Below are positions 15,687 through 26,308 of a DNA stretch of 64,000 nucleotides, in pieces. How positions within the stretch are numbered: the first letter of the stretch is position 1; each line of letters opens with the position of its first letter. The notes beneath the pieces are model-generated. The model ran no database searches. It saw only the letters and a program-made list of their open reading frames with translations, and was not told the DNA's origin. Source of the DNA: Synechococcus sp. SynAce01 (GTDB lineage: Bacteria > Cyanobacteriota > Cyanobacteriia > PCC-6307 > Cyanobiaceae). Location: assembly GCF_001885215.1 (NCBI RefSeq), contig NZ_CP018091.1, positions 186,001-250,000 on the forward strand. Direction: 5' to 3'. Both the position numbers and the translations under genes were made by a program.

Positions 15687-18353
15687 TCAAACAATGAGCC
15701 AGAAGCCACCGACTGTTAGTCCAACCATCAAGAGAAGGTGGGGCAAGTTGCTCAGTAGCGTCCGTTTTGTGATTCTCAACAGCGGATAGAGGCTGAACAC
15801 CAGAGCTGCAAGCAATGTCACGCCCTGTATGAAGACGGCTACATCAGCGCTCCAGGTGAGAATGGGTAAACCAATCCCGCTGAATCCAAGGCTGCGGGCA
15901 AAAACTGGCACAATCTTCCCCGCTTCTGTCATCGCCGCAGGCACATAGTGAGCCAGATTAAGAGCCAGGGTGAAAGGAAGATAAGCGTAAATAGCCGTGA
16001 GATAGGGAGGCTGGTCGGGATCAAATCGGCGCGCGATCGCATGCGCCAGATAGGTCGCCAAAGCCGGAAGACTGAGCAAGAGCAGTGCAATCACGGCGCT
16101 GCTCCAAAAATGCTGGGCATCAACCGGTACAGCAGGGAATCCAAATGCAGAGAGGATTCTTTCGCTGTGGTGCATCAGTACACCGCCCAAAAGCAACAAC
16201 AGGAGGGCCACTTCAGCCCAGAATCCCTGGTGATTCTCCAGCAGATCTGTGGTGGGAAAGCGCAGATTAAGCTGAACCGAACGATTCGGGCAGGCTTTCA
16301 AGCAGGTCATGCACAGAACACAATCACGATTATCTTGAAGCTGTGCGGGATGTGAATAGAGCGGGCAGCCCCCCGTCGCCTGCCCTTCGCTAGCAAGCGA
16401 ATCGGCAAAAGTAACAGTCGTAGCGTCGCTCCCCTTGTAGCATCCAAAAGTGCTGCATTGGCTACCACACACCTGTTGATCTGAGCGCAACTCAACCATG
16501 GCGAGTTTGGCAAACATGCCATTCATGCCACCGATGGGGCAGAGATAGCGGCACCACAAACGCCGCTCGTAGATCAGGCTACAAATCACCGCTCCTGCGG
16601 TAATCGCCAGGAGCAGCCAGGCCGAGAGATAGGCACTGTTGGGCAAGTCCCAGAGCTTTTCCCATAGATAAATCACCACAAAGCCGCCGAATAGCACCCA
16701 CGCCCCCCAGCGATTGAGCCATTGGGTTGGCCACGGCAGCTGCTGGCGAGGGAATAACCACAGCGAGGCGCGTCGCAACCATTCCGCTGTGATCATAAAG
16801 GGACAAACTGCACACCACAGCCGGCCAATGAAAACAAACAACAGCAAATATCCCGGCCACCACCAAGCCCAAAAGAAATTCAAGGTCACACTGCTCTCTC
16901 GTGTTTGCGGCCCCAAAAATCCAGCCAGGGTTACGGGCACAAAAAGCGCCATCATCACGATCCACAGACCTTCGGGGTACCAGCGGCTCAGCAAAAGACC
17001 CCTTAGCCAGGGAATCTGGGTGAGCAGGTCGACGCGGAAGGCATTTCTTGGCGACTGCACCGACCAAAGAGCCTGCTCTGGAATGATCAACTGCCCGGCA
17101 GGTGACATAATCACTGCACGGTTAAGAATCGCCGCTAGCTCTATGATGTTGCCGGGATAGGCATAGCTGATCAGGCGGCGTAGATCCGACTGAGAGAGGG
17201 TCATCAGTGGACGACTCTGGGCTTGACAAGACTGCGCGAGGAAGTGACTAGTAAAGTCAGGAATATCAGCCTTTCGCTGGGAAAGACTGAACAGTTTGAT
17301 CGTCATACCCTCAAAGCCTGAAAGTACCAACTTTTCAGGAGATGTAAAAATGAGCCGTACCAACGACGGAAAAGTTTTGGGGGTACTATTGGACGCAACA
17401 TTGAGCTGAATGTTGCCAGTGTTGCAATAGGCAATCAGACGAGCTTGATCCTCCACACTGAGAACCTGGAGGTTGCTCAGCAACAACGTTCCACGCTCCA
17501 TTAGTTCAATGAGCCCGGCCTCAGACCCTTCACGGCCAAATAACAAATCTGTGTTGAGGGCACCATGTGCTGATCGAGGCAGCTGCCCACAGTCCAGTTC
17601 TGCAAAAGGTTGGTCTGCCAGGCCCGAGCGACTATGAATCAGCCCGGCAACGAAGGTCTTACCAGAGCCCTTCGGCCCGAGCAGGACGACCGGCTGGAGC
17701 AGCGTGGCAGCTTGGTCAATCGTGTCGTTCAGCTTCTGGCTGAATTTGCTGCTGCCCAGGATGGTCTCGCCTGCTGGCACCGAGCAGATGTAATCCCGCA
17801 ACCCTTGGACGCGTTGCTGTTCCCGGGCGATACGGGTGCTAAAGGCATTGAGATCTTCAGCCAGCACAGTATTGAACAGATGCTCAATCTCGGTGTACTG
17901 CTGCGTGAGCTGCCGCAACAGACGCTGGGGCAAAAACCAGATTTCACTGGCTGTCAGGGCGATGGCCTGCGTCTGGTGTTGGGCGCTGCCTGGATTGGCC
18001 AGGAGCGAAACGTAGCCAAAAAGCTCACCCGCACTGCGCTGACGAATGAGTGATTGACCGATCGGAGAAAGCCGCTGAATCTCTACGGCCCCCCACTTCA
18101 GCAGATACAATCCCAGTGACGATTGACCTTCACGGTAGATCAGCGTTCCAGCTTCAACCCTCAGCAGGTGTAGCGATCGCGCTAATTCTTTTCGGGCAAG
18201 ATCAGGTAGCTGCCCCCAGAGGCGATGGAATTGCAGCCAGTTTGAGTACTCTTGAATGCGGCTCTCCTCTTGGGCAGGCATTCCTTCAAGGCCCATTCCC
18301 AGAGGTCGATGATCGAGGCCTGAAGGGTGAGGGCTGGGGAAAACACTAACCAT
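15687..18353 (-). CDS. cNMP-binding / degenerate sigma54-type AAA+ / polyferredoxin membrane protein
   Basis: 888 residues with three parts. About 45-165: cyclic-nucleotide-binding (CRP/FNR-type) sensor domain (IYREGQSSLGLYLLKWGAVE). About 195-425: AAA+ domain derived from sigma54 enhancer-binding proteins, with Walker A GPKGSGKT (226-233) and YPGNIIEL near 400, but no GAFTGA loop and a Walker B region reading GTLLLSNLQ without its acidic residues. About 450-888: NosR/NapH-like membrane part with several helices, cysteine pairs WCAVCP and WCRYLCPIGG, CGSQCSTFGC, and a ferredoxin motif CVLCMTCLKACP (678-689). It looks like a redox sensor or electron-transfer protein rather than a DNA-binding activator; no HTH is seen. 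HIP1-type GCGATCGC sites occur inside the gene. Confidence 0.8.
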   Translation of the reverse strand: MVSVFPSPHPSGLDHRPLGMGLEGMPAQEESRIQEYSNWLQFHRLWGQLPDLARKELARSLHLLRVEAGTLIYREGQSSLGLYLLKWGAVEIQRLSPIGQSLIRQRSAGELFGYVSLLANPGSAQHQTQAIALTASEIWFLPQRLLRQLTQQYTEIEHLFNTVLAEDLNAFSTRIAREQQRVQGLRDYICSVPAGETILGSSKFSQKLNDTIDQAATLLQPVVLLGPKGSGKTFVAGLIHSRSGLADQPFAELDCGQLPRSAHGALNTDLLFGREGSEAGLIELMERGTLLLSNLQVLSVEDQARLIAYCNTGNIQLNVASNSTPKTFPSLVRLIFTSPEKLVLSGFEGMTIKLFSLSQRKADIPDFTSHFLAQSCQAQSRPLMTLSQSDLRRLISYAYPGNIIELAAILNRAVIMSPAGQLIIPEQALWSVQSPRNAFRVDLLTQIPWLRGLLLSRWYPEGLWIVMMALFVPVTLAGFLGPQTRESSVTLNFFWAWWWPGYLLLFVFIGRLWCAVCPFMITAEWLRRASLWLFPRQQLPWPTQWLNRWGAWVLFGGFVVIYLWEKLWDLPNSAYLSAWLLLAITAGAVICSLIYERRLWCRYLCPIGGMNGMFAKLAMVELRSDQQVCGSQCSTFGCYKGSDATTVTFADSLASEGQATGGCPLYSHPAQLQDNRDCVLCMTCLKACPNRSVQLNLRFPTTDLLENHQGFWAEVALLLLLLGGVLMHHSERILSAFGFPAVPVDAQHFWSSAVIALLLLSLPALATYLAHAIARRFDPDQPPYLTAIYAYLPFTLALNLAHYVPAAMTEAGKIVPVFARSLGFSGIGLPILTWSADVAVFIQGVTLLAALVFSLYPLLRITKRTLLSNLPHLLLMVGLTVGGFWLIV

Positions 18354-18448
18354 GCTTTCATGGTAATAGCTTCAAGGCTTAATAATTGACGACTTCCGTA
18401 AAGTTGCTGGTTTTTTTAAGTTTTGGTTGGCCTCGATTCAAGTCCGAC

Positions 18449-18664
18449 TCAAACAGCATGCCACGATGGCTCTAATGCTGCTACCCACGTTTGATATCCT
18501 CCAAGATCTTTATCGCACGTTTCACTCACATTCCACTCTGTTACGCTGCGAGCATGGCAGATCCCTCGGCAGTCGCCTAGAGCGGTCCCCCCCGACAGGC
18601 CGATGATGAGCACAACTCCCAGCAAGAAGGGACGAATACGAGGAAGGGTGAGGATCAGTGCCAT
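18449..18664 (-). CDS. possible small secreted protein after cydB
   Basis: 71 residues with a hydrophobic N-terminus (PFLLGVVLIIGLSGGTALG) followed by a cysteine-containing short mature part (DCRGIC, ETCDKD). It begins 41 bp after the cydB stop on the same strand and could be a third gene of that operon. The family is not recognised and it is much longer than CydX. May be a chance frame. Confidence 0.35.
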   Translation of the reverse strand: MALILTLPRIRPFLLGVVLIIGLSGGTALGDCRGICHARSVTEWNVSETCDKDLGGYQTWVAALEPSWHAV

Positions 18665-18705
18665 TCGTTGAATAGCTTTGCTTTATTCAGACCCATAGGC
18701 TGATC

Positions 18706-19707
18706 TCATTCGGTGCTCACCTTGCCACGGAAGGCAATATAGTTATAGATATTATAAAATAGCATGATTGGGATCAGTACACCAATAAAGGTGAGCATGA
18801 ACACCAGCGAACTCACCGACGCTGAGGCCTGAAAGATCGTGATCGACGGCGGAATCACCGCCGGGAAAACCATTACACCTAAGCCAGCAAAGCTAACGAC
18901 AAACAACAGAACGGTATAAACAAATGGCCATATCTCCTGCTCCATCGCCAAGCTGCGGAACAGCTGCACGATCAAGGCAATGCCCACGAGAGGCAACACC
19001 ACAAAAAAGGGCAGAAAGGAGGGATCGAACAGTCGTTCGCGTAGCGACTCCGACACGAAGGGTGCCGTGACCGTGATCAGCAGGGCCCCACCAAGGGTGG
19101 TGGCAGCCGCCAGACGGGCGGTGCGAACGTGGAGCCGCTGCAGTTCACCGCTGGTTTTAAGGATCAGGTAAGTGGAACCGATCAGAACGTAGCCCTGGAT
19201 GAGCGTAATAGCCACCAGCAGGCTGCTGGGGTTGACCCAGATCCAGACGGAGCCGGTGAAGTGGCCAGCGGCATCGGTGGGGATGCCGGAGAGAACGGTG
19301 CCAAGGCAGATGCCCTGAGAGGCGGCAGCCACCAAGCTGCCGATGCCGAACATCAGATTCCAGGGACGCTTATTGATGGAGTTCTCGCGGAATTCAAAAG
19401 CGACGGCCCGCAGGATCAGTCCCAGGATCATCAGATAGATGGGGCCATAGAGCGCCTTGAGGATGGTGCCGTAGGCCAGCGGAAAGGCCCCAAATAGAGC
19501 ACCGCCCATCAGCACCAGCCAGGTTTCGTTGGCATCCCAGACATTGCCGAGGCTGGTCATCAGCACGCTGCGCTGGGTCTCACCCGTTGAGGTAAGCGAC
19601 AGGATGCCCACCCCCAGATCAAAGCCATCGAGAATCACATAGAGCAGCAGGAACAGGGCCAGGATCACGAACCAGACCGTGGGCATGAACCATTCGAGGA
19701 AGTCCAT
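18706..19707 (-). CDS. cydB: cytochrome bd oxidase subunit II
   Basis: 333 residues with about eight membrane helices and the CydB hallmarks: LLLYVILDGFDLGVGIL near the N-terminus (quinol oxidase subunit II signature), then GNVWDANETWLVLMGGALFGAFP. It forms the bd-type quinol oxidase with CydA. Start ATG at 19707, 2 bp after the cydA stop. bd oxidases tolerate sulfide and have high oxygen affinity, which suits the neighbouring sulfide genes. Confidence 0.93.
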   Translation of the reverse strand: MDFLEWFMPTVWFVILALFLLLYVILDGFDLGVGILSLTSTGETQRSVLMTSLGNVWDANETWLVLMGGALFGAFPLAYGTILKALYGPIYLMILGLILRAVAFEFRENSINKRPWNLMFGIGSLVAAASQGICLGTVLSGIPTDAAGHFTGSVWIWVNPSSLLVAITLIQGYVLIGSTYLILKTSGELQRLHVRTARLAAATTLGGALLITVTAPFVSESLRERLFDPSFLPFFVVLPLVGIALIVQLFRSLAMEQEIWPFVYTVLLFVVSFAGLGVMVFPAVIPPSITIFQASASVSSLVFMLTFIGVLIPIMLFYNIYNYIAFRGKVSTE

Positions 19708-19709
19708 GC

Positions 19710-21119
19710 TCAGGCGCTCGGGGTGGGGTTGGCAAGAACGCTGGCCCCTCCACCATTCGGGGGCTCGAGGCTGAGATTCGGGCCCTTGGCAATGATTTGG
19801 GAACCGAAGTAGAGCGCAAAGATCAGTAGCACCGTGTAGATCACGGCGAAACCGCTCAAGCTGGTGAGCACCTCTGCGGCGGGCAGGACCGAGGCCGCGT
19901 CAGCGGTGCGCAGCTGGCCATAGACGGTCCAGGGCTGGCGGCCCACGCAACGCACCACCCAGCCCGATTCGATCGCCAGGTAGCCGGCCGGGGCCGAGAG
20001 GATCCAGGCCCAGCTGAACCAGGGCCACTGGCCTAAGCTGTCGGCGCTGAGGCGGCCGCGCCACCAGAACAGCAGGCTGAGGGCCATCAGGGCCGCTGCT
20101 GCCAGGCCGATCGCCACCATCACCCGGAAGGAATAGAAGAGCAGCCCCACCATGTGCGGCCGTTGGTCGGCGGGCCAGCTATTGAGACCCCGCAACGGCT
20201 GGCTGAGCTGGGGCCGTGTTTCCAGGATCCAGCTGAAGGCTCCAGGCAGCGCCAGGCTCCAGCGGTTGCTGCCGCTAGCCTCATCAGGGGCTGCCAGCAC
20301 GCTCCAGGCGGGGGAGCTGCCGGCGGCCTGATCGTCCCAGAGGGCCTCGATTGCCGCCAGTTTGGTGGGCTGGTATTCGGCCACCTGCACAGCGCTTTCG
20401 TGGCCGGCCAGAATCTGCAGCGGCGCTACCGCCAGCAGGATCACCAGCGCCAGCTTGAAGGAGAACAGGAAAAACTCCGGCGCCTTGCTGCGCATCAGCG
20501 ACCAGGCACTGATCGCCGCCACTACGAGCATCGAAGTTTCCAGCGTGGCCAGGGCCATGTGGATCACACTTTTGACCATGAAGGGGTTATTGATCGCAGC
20601 AAAATAGTTCTGCACCTGGAAGTGACCATCGGAGAAGGTGCCGCCCGATGGGGTCTGCAGCCAGGAGTTGGCGCTGAGGATCCAGAACACCGAGAGGTTG
20701 GCGCCGAAGGCCACCATCACCGTGGAGAGGAAGTGGATGGCCGGCGGCACCCGCGTCCAGCCGTACAGCATGATCCCGAGAAAACCGGCCTCGAGCATGA
20801 AGGCCATCGCCCCCTCAAAGCCCAGCACTGAGCCGAAGAAATCACCGGCGAATTCGGATAGGGGCGCCCAGTTGGTGCCGAACTGGAACTCCATCGGCAG
20901 CCCCGAGGCCACGCCGATGCCGAAGTTGAGCACGTAGAGCTTTGCCCAGAAGCGGCACTGGTGGTAATACAGGGGGTTGCGTGTGCGCAGCCAGATGGCT
21001 TCGAGTACCACCAGATAGATCGCCAGCCCAGTGGAGAGAACGGGCCAGAGCATGTGAAAGATCGCCGTCAGGGCGAACTGCAGCCGTGAGAGGACGATGG
21101 TGTCGGCAAGCCAGTTCAT
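19710..21119 (-). CDS. cydA: cytochrome bd oxidase subunit I
   Basis: 469 residues from the ATG at 21119 (MNWLADTIVLSRLQFALTA). Contains the low-spin/high-spin heme ligand helices (FHMLWP with His22; GLPMEFQFGTNW; FEGAMAFMLEAGFLG) and the conserved GRQPW motif, with a short periplasmic quinol loop of the kind found in CIO-like and cyanobacterial enzymes. Quinol oxidation coupled to O2 reduction without proton pumping. Upstream lies a 320-bp spacer that must carry the promoter; any link to the ArsR or polyferredoxin protein is unknown. Confidence 0.94.
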   Translation of the reverse strand: MNWLADTIVLSRLQFALTAIFHMLWPVLSTGLAIYLVVLEAIWLRTRNPLYYHQCRFWAKLYVLNFGIGVASGLPMEFQFGTNWAPLSEFAGDFFGSVLGFEGAMAFMLEAGFLGIMLYGWTRVPPAIHFLSTVMVAFGANLSVFWILSANSWLQTPSGGTFSDGHFQVQNYFAAINNPFMVKSVIHMALATLETSMLVVAAISAWSLMRSKAPEFFLFSFKLALVILLAVAPLQILAGHESAVQVAEYQPTKLAAIEALWDDQAAGSSPAWSVLAAPDEASGSNRWSLALPGAFSWILETRPQLSQPLRGLNSWPADQRPHMVGLLFYSFRVMVAIGLAAAALMALSLLFWWRGRLSADSLGQWPWFSWAWILSAPAGYLAIESGWVVRCVGRQPWTVYGQLRTADAASVLPAAEVLTSLSGFAVIYTVLLIFALYFGSQIIAKGPNLSLEPPNGGGASVLANPTPSA

Positions 21120-21440
21120 GGAGAAGCTGCGGCGGAGAGGTGCGGGAGCGACACCGTGACAACAAGCCGGCCAGCTTGCCAAGCTTTGATAGTGGCACCA
21201 GTCTGTGGCAAGCTAGGACAAGCCGTGGGGGTGCAATGGAATGTTGCAATCACCATTCTGTTGCTGGCGAATTCACAAAGGGGATGTTTCCACCCTTTGC
21301 TGGCCCTTTGCGGCCGTGGCCCGTTCCGCGGAGTCTGCATAGGCTGCCTTTGACGCTTGTTGGTCGACCTCATACCCCAACCATCCACGGCGCGCAGGTT
21401 CTGCGCTTTGCTCTGCAGCATTGCCCTGAGCGGCCTGGTG
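21120..21440. other. spacer upstream of cydAB, no gene seen
   Basis: About 320 bp between the cydA start and the IS630 relic. No convincing frame or RNA was recognised. The cydAB promoter should lie in the left part. The right part may be degraded insertion-sequence DNA. Confidence 0.5.
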
Positions 21441-21790
21441 GGGCGGTGGAACGTGACCGGCATGGGGGTCACGTCACCACCGGATCGTCGACAACTACGC
21501 CACGCATAAGCACGCCAAAGTCCGCACCTGGCTGGCCCAGCGGACCCGTTTCCCTATCCACTACACCCCCACCTACGCCTCCTGGCTTAACCAGGTGGAG
21601 CGTTGGTTTGGAATCATCACGCAGCGGGCGATCCGCCGCGGCAACATCTCCAGCATCAAGGAGCTGATCGGCAAAATCAAGCAATTCATCGCCGCCTACA
21701 ACTAGACCAAGGCCCCGTTCAGCTGGACGGCTACGGCGGTTTCAATCCTGGAGAAGCTCCAAAGACTTTGCTCGCATATTTCCTGTATTC
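21441..21790 (+). pseudogene. IS630-family transposase C-terminal relic
   Basis: From about 21479 the plus strand reads VDNYATHKHAKVRTWLAQR, then HYTPTYASWLNQVERWFG with the last catalytic acidic residue of the DDE triad, then a stop (TAG) at 21703-21705 where relatives have Gln. Homology resumes directly (TKAPFSWTATAVSILEKLQ). The N-terminal two thirds are absent. So this is a truncated, stop-containing fragment unable to make transposase. Confidence 0.75.
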
Positions 21791-21955
21791 CACAATCTGC
21801 CTGCACAAAGCGCACTGTTCTGGCTCAGCTTGCCATGCCTGCTGAAAAATTGCTGCTCGCAGGGATGGGGGCCGCGCTCGATCGCGCCTTTGGCAGGCTA
21901 TCGCCACATGGCACCACTTACCATGACGAAAAACAAGAGCATCTACATGGTGATG

Positions 21956-22798
21956 CTACAAACCTGGTTGGACCGGTGACTTGGTGGCATCCAACAACTT
22001 ATCGGCTAGGGCCTGCTTCATGGATTTCAAGAGGGAATGAGCTGATTCCAGGGTGCAGACGTTCCTGCAGAAGAAACAGACACCTCTAGGACTTCGCTTC
22101 TCCATACGGACGAGGTCAGCGCCAGCCGCTGAGTTGAAGGCCTCCGCCTTCTTCTGCAAGCTGCTGCAGGGCATACTCAGATCACGTGAAGCATAAGTAT
22201 TCACTTCCTGCCATAGATCCCGAAACACGGCAAACATCCTTGCCGCCCTATCTGCCCGTTTGATGATCGGCGCCGAACTACCTGCAGCCTTTGCTCCCGA
22301 GAGCGCGCCTAAGAATTTCTGAAAGGCAGTGCTGGTGTCGGGCAGATTGTTTTTCAGCTGCCCCTTGTCACGGAGAAAGGCTCCTGTGTGGCGCATGGCG
22401 ATAGCGAGAATATCCTCTTCAGGACTGGTATTCACCAATCCTCGCCGCCACGCGTGTGTGTAGTACATGCGCTCGGACACGACGAGCGGAGCGCCGACCA
22501 CCAGCCCGGCAGCACCTTGCGGCGTATTAGGAATCTCGCATCCTATGGGCGATCCACTGGCAGGAGGTTGACAAGGAATGAAGCGCAGGCTTCGATCAGG
22601 CCCTATGGGGAAACCATAGTGTGGTACTTCGGCGACCGGTCTGATCTCCCCCTGAAAGCGCACCCGGATCCAGGGGTCGTCGTCATTGCTCCATCGGATC
22701 AGAGCTTTATCCAGATCCACGAGCAGCGACCCCTGGGCAGGAAGCATCCAGAGGGTGGATACCAGCAGGGAAACCAGATGGCTTTTGTTCAGGTGCAT
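21956..22798 (-). CDS. secreted protein of unknown function
   Basis: 280 residues with a signal peptide (SHLVSLLVSTLWMLPAQGS). The mature part contains RWSNDDDPWIRVRFQGEIRP near the N-terminus, a central helical region and a C-terminal cysteine cluster (CFFCRNVC). No family recognised. It lies between the IS630 relic and the N-ATPase operon, divergent from atpD. Codon use is less GC-rich than core genes, so it could belong to the same acquired segment as the ATPase. Confidence 0.55.
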   Translation of the reverse strand: MHLNKSHLVSLLVSTLWMLPAQGSLLVDLDKALIRWSNDDDPWIRVRFQGEIRPVAEVPHYGFPIGPDRSLRFIPCQPPASGSPIGCEIPNTPQGAAGLVVGAPLVVSERMYYTHAWRRGLVNTSPEEDILAIAMRHTGAFLRDKGQLKNNLPDTSTAFQKFLGALSGAKAAGSSAPIIKRADRAARMFAVFRDLWQEVNTYASRDLSMPCSSLQKKAEAFNSAAGADLVRMEKRSPRGVCFFCRNVCTLESAHSLLKSMKQALADKLLDATKSPVQPGL

Positions 22799-22884
22799 GT
22801 GCTCAGAGGGCAGAAGCCCACCCCAGAAGGCTAGAAAAAAGGAGAATGGTTGTCCACCGGACCTGGCGGCAACCAGGGAAATGA

Positions 22885-24278
<1,394 letters not shown>

Positions 24279-24279
<1 letters not shown>

Positions 24280-24668
24280 TGGAGTTGCAGGTGCTGGCGC
24301 CCTTTGAGGAGATCCTTCGGGCCGATGTCGTTAAGGTGCTGGCGGAGAGCCAAAGCGGATACTTCGCTCTGCTTCCGCATCATGCCGATCTGGTGAGCAC
24401 CCTGGTCCCAGGGATTCTTTCATATGAATACTTAGATGGTCGCGATGGATTCGTGGCAGTGGACGAGGGACTTCTGCTCAAGAGAGGGAGTCAGTTGATG
24501 GTCACAGTTCGTCAAGGCGTGGCAGGAGGATCCCTGGAGACGTTGCAAAAGACAGTGGTGGAAAAGTTTCAGGCCCTTGATGTGCGGGAAGAGCAGGCTC
24601 GTGCCGTACTGGCGAGACTAGAAGCCAGCTTTGTGCATGGCCTGGCGGGGCTGGGAGAGTGGGGATGA
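24279..24668 (+). CDS. atpC: N-ATPase epsilon subunit
   Basis: 129 residues. Beta-sandwich N-terminal domain (LQVLAPFEEILRADV, then GYFALLPHHADLVSTLVPGIL) as in F-type epsilon, followed by a short helical tail. Central-stalk subunit. Overlaps atpD at its start and atpQ at its stop, so expression is coupled. Confidence 0.88.
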
Positions 24669-24985
24669 GACCGACTAGCGGCAAGAGTTTCCGACCCCGG
24701 CAAAAGCCACCATCGCTTGCCTCTCAAGTGCGGTATAAGGCCGAAAGTCGGCTTCGCGCCAAGGCTGAGGGTGATCGGAACATCGTGATTAGGGGGCTTG
24801 GTCTATCTGGAATGGTGGGCTGGTCTGTAACCCTGCCGGCACTGCTTGGTCTTGCGCTGGGGATGTGGATTGACAGGCGTTTCCCCAACTCCTATTCATG
24901 GACATTAATGTTCTTAATACTCGGAATCGTGCTGGGCTGTTGGAACGCCTGGCGATGGATGCAACAGCAGCAGGACGAGCCATAA
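24665..24985 (+). CDS. atpQ: N-ATPase AtpQ (AtpI-like membrane protein)
   Basis: 106 residues from the ATG at 24665 overlapping the atpC stop (ATGA); a GTG at 24659 is possible. A basic cytoplasmic N-terminus precedes two membrane helices (LPALLGLALGMWIDRRFPN and LMFLILGIVLGCWNAWRWM), as in AtpI/AATPase gene 1 proteins. AtpQ is a constant member of N-ATPase operons and is thought to help assemble the c-ring or handle cations. Confidence 0.83.
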   Translation: MRPTSGKSFRPRQKPPSLASQVRYKAESRLRAKAEGDRNIVIRGLGLSGMVGWSVTLPALLGLALGMWIDRRFPNSYSWTLMFLILGIVLGCWNAWRWMQQQQDEP

Positions 24986-24997
24986 TGGTCAGGTCCT

Positions 24998-25324
24998 TTG
25001 TCTCTGAATTCTAGCGTGGCAGCACTTCTCGCTAACGTTTCACTTCTGATAGCCCTGCTTGTCGGGTTTGTACTGGGTCTGTGCTTTTTCACCTCTCTAT
25101 GGCTCACAGTGCGCCATCTACCTCGCTCCTCCAATCCGGTGCTACTGATGCTTGGAAGCGGGCTGGCAAGGGTTGCCATAGCAGTTCCTGTTTTCTATTT
25201 TGTGGCCGCAGGCCAGTGGCAACGTGTGGCTGCCGCCCTACTGGGTTTTGTACTCGCCCGCTCTCTGCTGATCCTCCGCTGGCGCCCCATCCCTTCAACA
25301 GAGCCTACTTTTCTGGATGACTAA
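24998..25324 (+). CDS. atpR: N-ATPase AtpR
   Basis: 108 residues from TTG at 24998, with an in-frame GTG at 25016 as alternative. Three membrane helices, the second with LLMLGSGLARVAIAVPVFYF carrying an intramembrane arginine, typical of N-ATPase AtpR. AtpR is found only in N-ATPase operons and is proposed to interact with the c subunit glutamates. Only 3 bp separate its stop from atpB. Confidence 0.83.
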   Translation: MSLNSSVAALLANVSLLIALLVGFVLGLCFFTSLWLTVRHLPRSSNPVLLMLGSGLARVAIAVPVFYFVAAGQWQRVAAALLGFVLARSLLILRWRPIPSTEPTFLDD

Positions 25325-25327
25325 GGC

Positions 25328-26041
25328 ATGCAGCTAAGCCCCGATACGAACGTGATTGCAAGCTGGGGGCCTTGGACACTCAGTGCCACCATAGTCTTCA
25401 CCTGGCTCACGATAGCCGTGCTGGTCGGCTTCTCCCTGTGGTTAGGGCGAGGCCTAAGCGCCGAAGGCATTCCCTCCCACGTGCAATCTATTGTTGAGAC
25501 TATTGTTGAGGAAATCTGCCAACAAATTGAGGATGTTACACAGCAAGATCCAACTCTTTACCTACCCTTCGTTGGTAGCCTATTTTTATTCATTGTAACC
25601 GCCAACATTCTGACAATCATTCCCGGCTTCGAGCCGCCAACCGGTTCACTTTCGACTACCGTAGCACTTTCGATTTGTGTATTTTTTGCGGTTCCCATTT
25701 ATGGCATTGGTCATTTAGGCTTGCGCCGCTACCTACTCTCCTACTTGAAGCCAACACCGCTGATGTTGCCCTTTCAGATCATCGGTGAGTTCTCTCGAAC
25801 GGTTGCGCTTGCAATGCGTCTGTTTGGCAATATAATGAGCGGAAGCCTGATCACAGCTATCCTTCTGTCCATTGTGCCGTTCTTTATCCCGGCTCTGATG
25901 CAGGCGATGGGACTTGTTTTTGGAGTGATTCAGGCCTATGTCTTCGCGGTGCTTTCGTTGGTCTATATCTCATCAGCGGCTAGCATTAGTGATGAATCCC
26001 GGGGTTACTCCCCCGTCAAAAAAACTGGAGCCCCCCCATGA
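25328..26041 (+). CDS. atpB: N-ATPase a subunit
   Basis: 237 residues, five to six membrane helices. Contains the essential arginine helix (EFSRTVALAMRLFGNIMSG) and a C-terminal YVFAVLSLVYISSA. Forms the ion half-channels at the c-ring interface. Overlaps atpE by 4 bp. Confidence 0.92.
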   Translation: MQLSPDTNVIASWGPWTLSATIVFTWLTIAVLVGFSLWLGRGLSAEGIPSHVQSIVETIVEEICQQIEDVTQQDPTLYLPFVGSLFLFIVTANILTIIPGFEPPTGSLSTTVALSICVFFAVPIYGIGHLGLRRYLLSYLKPTPLMLPFQIIGEFSRTVALAMRLFGNIMSGSLITAILLSIVPFFIPALMQAMGLVFGVIQAYVFAVLSLVYISSAASISDESRGYSPVKKTGAPP

Positions 26042-26307
26042 GTGACCTCGCCCTAATAGGCATAGCCTCCATCGCTGGAGCCGCCTTTACGATGGCCGTG
26101 GGCTCGATTGGCCCTGCCCTGGGGGAAGGCTGGGCGGTTGCACGCGCTTTGGGAGCGTTGGCCCAGCAGCCTGATAAGGCCAATGTAATTACCCGCACCC
26201 TCTTTGTTGGGCTGGCGATGGTTGAGTCAACCGCCATTTATTGCCTGGTTGTAGCGATGGTCCTGATTTTCGTTAATCCATTTTGGATTTATTTCAAAGG
26301 ACTCTGA
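26038..26307 (+). CDS. atpE: N-ATPase c subunit with Na+-type ion site
   Basis: 89 residues, two helices. Helix 1 has GSIGPALGEGWA with Glu30. Helix 2 has LAMVESTAIY with Val62, Glu63, Ser64, Thr65 and Tyr68. The ES(T) motif and nearby tyrosine are the set seen in Na+-binding c-rings, and the extra glutamate in helix 1 is characteristic of N-ATPases. Ordinary cyanobacterial H+ c subunits lack this combination. Na+ specificity is inferred from these residues. Confidence 0.92.
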   Translation: MSDLALIGIASIAGAAFTMAVGSIGPALGEGWAVARALGALAQQPDKANVITRTLFVGLAMVESTAIYCLVVAMVLIFVNPFWIYFKGL

Positions 26308-26308
26308 C

